Of a DNA stretch of 64,000 bases, positions 61,613 to 64,000 are shown one piece after another. The DNA is taken from contig NZ_JBLLVA010000019.1 of the NCBI RefSeq assembly GCF_047739745.1, forward strand, positions 37,389 through 101,388. The letters run 5' to 3'. How positions within the stretch are numbered: the stretch's first letter is position 1; every line of letters starts with the position of its first letter. The notes under the pieces were generated by a model. The model was not told where the DNA came from. It did not search any database and saw only the letters and a program-made list of their open reading frames with translations. The stretch comes from Pseudaminobacter sp047739745. GTDB lineage: Bacteria; Pseudomonadota; Alphaproteobacteria; Rhizobiales; Rhizobiaceae. The position numbers and the translations under genes were made by a program.

Positions 61613-62035
61613 TTAGCGGCCGTGCGCATCGAGCCATTTGACGGCGCCGGAAAGGTCGAGGCCGACGGACTGACCAAACGGAATCACCCGGTCCTTGCTC
61701 AAGCGTCCATCCAGGACCTCGCCAATGGCGTAGAGAGTTGCGGAGCGGGTGCCAGTCTTGCAGTGCGCCAGCACCGGGCCGTCGGCTTGGGTGAGAGCCA
61801 CCTGAAACGCCCGAACCTGGCTTTCACTGATCTCTCCCGCAGTCACGGGAATATTGGTGTAGGCAAGCTCCTCGCCTTCCGCGACCGAACGGTTTTCGGC
61901 GGCACTGGGCTGACCCGGCTCCTCGCCATCAGGGCGGTTGTTGATGATCGCCGCGAAACCCTGAGACTTCGCACGGCTAATGTCTTTTGCGGTGAGCTGC
62001 GGCCCGACGTGGAGCCTCTCGGATATCTGTTTCAT
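61613..62035 (-). CDS. TIGR01244/DUF442 sulfurtransferase (rhodanese-like)
   Basis: This 140-aa phosphatase-fold sulfurtransferase begins QISERLHVGPQLTAKDI and carries the active-site loop AHCKTGTRSAT (catalytic Cys at about 92). The family transfers sulfane sulfur from persulfides and is found beside, or fused to, persulfide dioxygenases. It is first in the minus-strand operon and is preceded by a palindromic operator candidate. The spacing to the dioxygenase gene is 28 bp. Confidence 0.92.
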   Translation of the reverse strand: MKQISERLHVGPQLTAKDISRAKSQGFAAIINNRPDGEEPGQPSAAENRSVAEGEELAYTNIPVTAGEISESQVRAFQVALTQADGPVLAHCKTGTRSATLYAIGEVLDGRLSKDRVIPFGQSVGLDLSGAVKWLDAHGR

Positions 62036-62142
62036 GCGTCGACTCCTTGTGGCCTGATGCAGGAAGTTCAGACCGGATGACGCCCATGTGGGTCGGTTGC
62101 ATTAAAATGCAATAGATAATCTGCAATCAGTGCGACGACCTT
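62036..62142 (-). promoter_or_regulatory. Promoter region of the sulfur operon with a palindromic operator candidate
   Basis: A perfect inverted repeat, TTGCAT-TAAA-ATGCAA, lies at 62097-62112. On the minus strand a TTGCAG element (62121-62126) followed by an A/T-rich stretch could be the -35 and spacer, with the palindrome covering the -10. That position suits a repressor of the BigR/SqrR type. The recognised BigR/SqrR sites differ in detail, so the assignment is a hypothesis. Confidence 0.55.
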
Positions 62143-62700
62143 CTAGCTCCACTTGCGAATGTCGGCAATTGCCTTGCGGATCTGGTCAGGCTTTAAGGCA
62201 CCCCTATGGAGCCTTTTACCGATCACGAAGGCCGGCGTCCCAAGCAAGGAAAGCGCACGCGCCTGGCGCTGGTTGCGAAGCAGTAGAGCATCAACATCCT
62301 CCAAATGGACGTCCAGCGCATCTCGAACCTCAGCCACGTCGACGCCCCTGTCGCGCATCGCGTTGTCAATGCGTCCGTGTGACAAGGGCACGGTGATCTC
62401 CATGACGGCCGTGTGCGCTGCTGCGTAACGGCCAAGTCGGTCGGCTGCCAGCACCATTCGCGATGCATAGCTGACCAGGTCGCCATTGATCGGCCAGTCC
62501 TTCATCACGAGCCGGATACCGCCATCCTCCTCCAGGATCTGCTTCAGGTGCGGGTGAAGGACCTTGCAGTACGGGCAGGCTGCCAGCGACTCTCTTCATA
62601 GACAAGCGCGGCGTCCTCAAACACGCGCATCTCGGTGAGATCTCGCGCGAGACATTGCAGTCGCGGCTTGGCGAGCTGCGATCCGACAACACTGAACAAG
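62143..62700 (-). pseudogene. DsbA-family thiol oxidoreductase, broken by internal deletion and frameshift
   Basis: The C-terminal part is well preserved: CPYC active site, VLHPHLKQILEEDGGIRLVMKDWPINGD (in parts), the helical insert, and cis-Pro region LLGTPAFVIG. The N-terminal part, DLTEMRVFEDAALVYEESRW, is in another frame, and the strand normally between it and CPYC (GxPxGDVTxxEFxDY) is missing. A TGA lies five codons before the CPYC segment. The likely event is a short deletion that also shifts the frame. The last 20 codons use the CPYC frame to the stop at 62143. Confidence 0.8.
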
Positions 62701-62711
62701 GAGACAATTGA

Positions 62712-63307
62712 ATGCCGAACAGAAGACACCTGCTGAAGGCAACCGCCGCCGCCGCGGCGCTGCCATCGCCTGTCCTTGCCCAAGTTGAACTGACCGTCGA
62801 GGAGGTCCTGTTCGATCCGCAAATCCCGGTATTGGGAAAACCTGACGGCGACGTGACGATCGCCGAGTATTTCTACTATCAATGCCCGTTCTGCAAGCGC
62901 GGCCATCAAGACCTCATCGACGTCGTGCGTGGGGACGGGAACGTCAGACTGGTGATGAAGGACTGGCCGATTTCGGCGTCGCGTCCGTTCACGCCGCCAG
63001 CTTCGTGCTCGCTGCGGGCCACGACTACGAGAAGGCGCTTCATGCACTGATGGCGGCGACCAAGGGCCGCCTTGGCGAGGAAGATGTGGACGCCGTCTTG
63101 AAGAAGGCGGGGCTGGATCCGCAGCGCCTTCTCGCCGCCTTCAAGAAAGATCAGGACCGCATCGATGGCATTCTCGCCCGCAATATGGGTCAGGCGAACG
63201 CATTCGGGTTCGGCGGCACTCCCGCTTTCCTCGTCAACACACGGATCCACCATGCTGCGATGGACAAGCAGGCGCTCCGCGACGCGATTGCTGCTGCACG
63301 AAGCTGA
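62712..63307 (+). pseudogene. DsbA-family thiol oxidoreductase with single-base frameshift
   Basis: The N-terminus is MPNRRHLLKATAAAAALPSP, a Tat-like signal, followed by GDVTIAEYFYYQCPFCKRGHQD (in parts) with CPFC. At 62970-62973 the frame jumps after VMKDWPI. An extra base would restore FGVASVHAASFVLAAGHDYEKALHALMA and the later GGTPAFLVNTRIHH. The whole protein would be about 198 aa with all motifs, so this is either a recent deletion or a sequencing error. ATG 62712 follows GGAGACAATTGA. Confidence 0.8.
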
Positions 63308-63488
63308 GCCAATGGACCAGCACCGAGGGAACTTTGGAACGAGGACCCAGTGAACTCGTTCCGACGACCAGAGCCCGGACCAGCGTCGACAAGGAGTGCG
63401 TGCCCGTTCGCCTTCGGGATCTTTGGCATGAGGAAGTATGTCCTGGCTGCGGAAGGTGGTCGTGCAGCAATCAATAGGAGCACCCAGA
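63308..63488 (+). other. 181-bp spacer before the DUF302 gene
   Basis: It holds no supported gene or repeat. An AGGAG ribosome site lies at its right end, 9 bases before ATG 63489. Confidence 0.4.
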
Positions 63489-63875
63489 ATGACCTACACG
63501 ATAGATCGGAAAATCGAGGGAGTGAGCTTCGAAGACGCGGTCGAGCGGACTCGCCGAGCCCTTGCTGACCAGGGTTTCGGGGTCCTGACGGAGATCGATG
63601 CGAAAGCGACCATGAAGAAGAAGCTGGACATCGAGATGGAGCCCTATTTGATCTTGGGCGCCTGCAATCCCAAGATGGCCCACCAAGCAATCGGGATGGA
63701 ACCCCGGGTCGGGGCAATGTTGCCCTGCAACGTGATCTTGCGCCAGGTGGGCAATGCGGTCGAGGTTAGCGCGATCGATCCTGTCTCATCTATGATGGCG
63801 ATAGAAAACGACGAGCTAAAGCGGGTGGCCGGAGAGGTGCGAGATCGCCTTTCTAAGGCGGTAGACAGTATCTGA
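63489..63875 (+). CDS. DUF302 domain-containing protein
   Basis: This 128-aa protein matches DUF302: GVSFEDAVERTRRALADQGFGVLTEIDAKATM (in parts), EPYLILGACNPKMAHQAI with a conserved Cys, and GAMLPCNVILRQ. The family fold has been compared to heavy-metal-associated ferredoxin-like proteins, but no reaction is established. It is often found near rhodanese, SqrR/BigR or dsb-type sulfur clusters, as here. ATG 63489 has an AGGAG site. Confidence 0.88.
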   Translation: MTYTIDRKIEGVSFEDAVERTRRALADQGFGVLTEIDAKATMKKKLDIEMEPYLILGACNPKMAHQAIGMEPRVGAMLPCNVILRQVGNAVEVSAIDPVSSMMAIENDELKRVAGEVRDRLSKAVDSI

Positions 63876-64000
63876 ACGCATGGAACTCGCCTGAGTGCAT
63901 GAAGGCGGATTGTCTGCTCCTGGCGAATGCGATGTTAAGATTCCATGAGGCGTGAACCGCGCCCGGCGCTCTGCGAGAGTGTGGTTGCACAGATGCAATC
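63876..64000. other. Terminal 125 bp without a supported gene
   Basis: I see no complete gene, RNA or hairpin in these last bases. A small open frame on the minus strand ending at the window edge has no supporting feature. Confidence 0.3.

Overview
The window is high-GC chromosomal DNA of an alphaproteobacterium, most likely order Hyphomicrobiales (Rhizobiales) near Mesorhizobium/Phyllobacteriaceae. This rests on gene content and on proteins of recognisable rhizobial type: CckA, a ClpP-ClpX pair, DUF3126, a bacterial transglutaminase-like cysteine peptidase, a very long NrdJ, and a DUF900 lipoprotein. No rRNA, CRISPR array or intact prophage is visible. One tRNA gene, tRNA-Leu(UAA), is present.

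Layout. 1-8.1 kb, mostly minus strand: clpX (cut by the window edge), clpP, cckA, a FliO-like membrane protein (plus), an L,D-transpeptidase, secG and tpiA. 8.2-13.7 kb, plus strand: a tight set of ppiD-like chaperone, trpD, trpC, moaC and moeA, with 0-4 bp between neighbouring genes. 13.9-20.2 kb: cysteine peptidase, gamma carbonic anhydrase, DUF3126, cysE, a cold-shock/DUF192/hydrolase set and a glyoxalase. 20.3-26 kb: pccB, a small unlisted gene, a GST, a second VOC protein and a complete polar amino-acid ABC importer. 26-39 kb: a stand-alone ParB-like domain protein, Dabb, a 43-aa membrane peptide, 5-FTHF cyclo-ligase, the Lrp/ald divergent pair, sseA-GNAT, cysK-alaX, SDR, MFS, a DEAD-box helicase, DUF1697 and ilvA. 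39-52 kb: a Trk-type potassium transporter, DUF900 lipoprotein, tctCBA, tRNA-Leu, old yellow enzyme, wrbA, a CinA-type domain protein, a double Usp, gpt, a NUDIX hydrolase and a PiT phosphate transporter. 52.2-56.3 kb: nrdJ behind a long leader with a candidate NrdR box and strong hairpins.

From 56.3 kb to the right edge the content looks accessory. A 3' remnant of an IS3-type transposase abuts a truncated DUF2243 gene. Next comes a minus-strand operon: TIGR01244 sulfurtransferase, persulfide dioxygenase-type MBL protein, BigR/SqrR-type ArsR repressor, two YeeE/YedE half-transporters, SulP and DUF2892. Two divergent DsbA-family genes, both broken, and a DUF302 protein follow. This set fits sulfide/persulfide sensing, oxidation and sulfur-anion transport, with a candidate operator palindrome upstream of the first gene.

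Points that ordinary gene calling would miss are two small genes on the minus strand (21855-22034 and 27067-27198), a run of four hairpins between convergent genes (14541-14692), a strongly foldable stretch at 26374-26455, the nrdJ leader, and the decayed dsbA pair.
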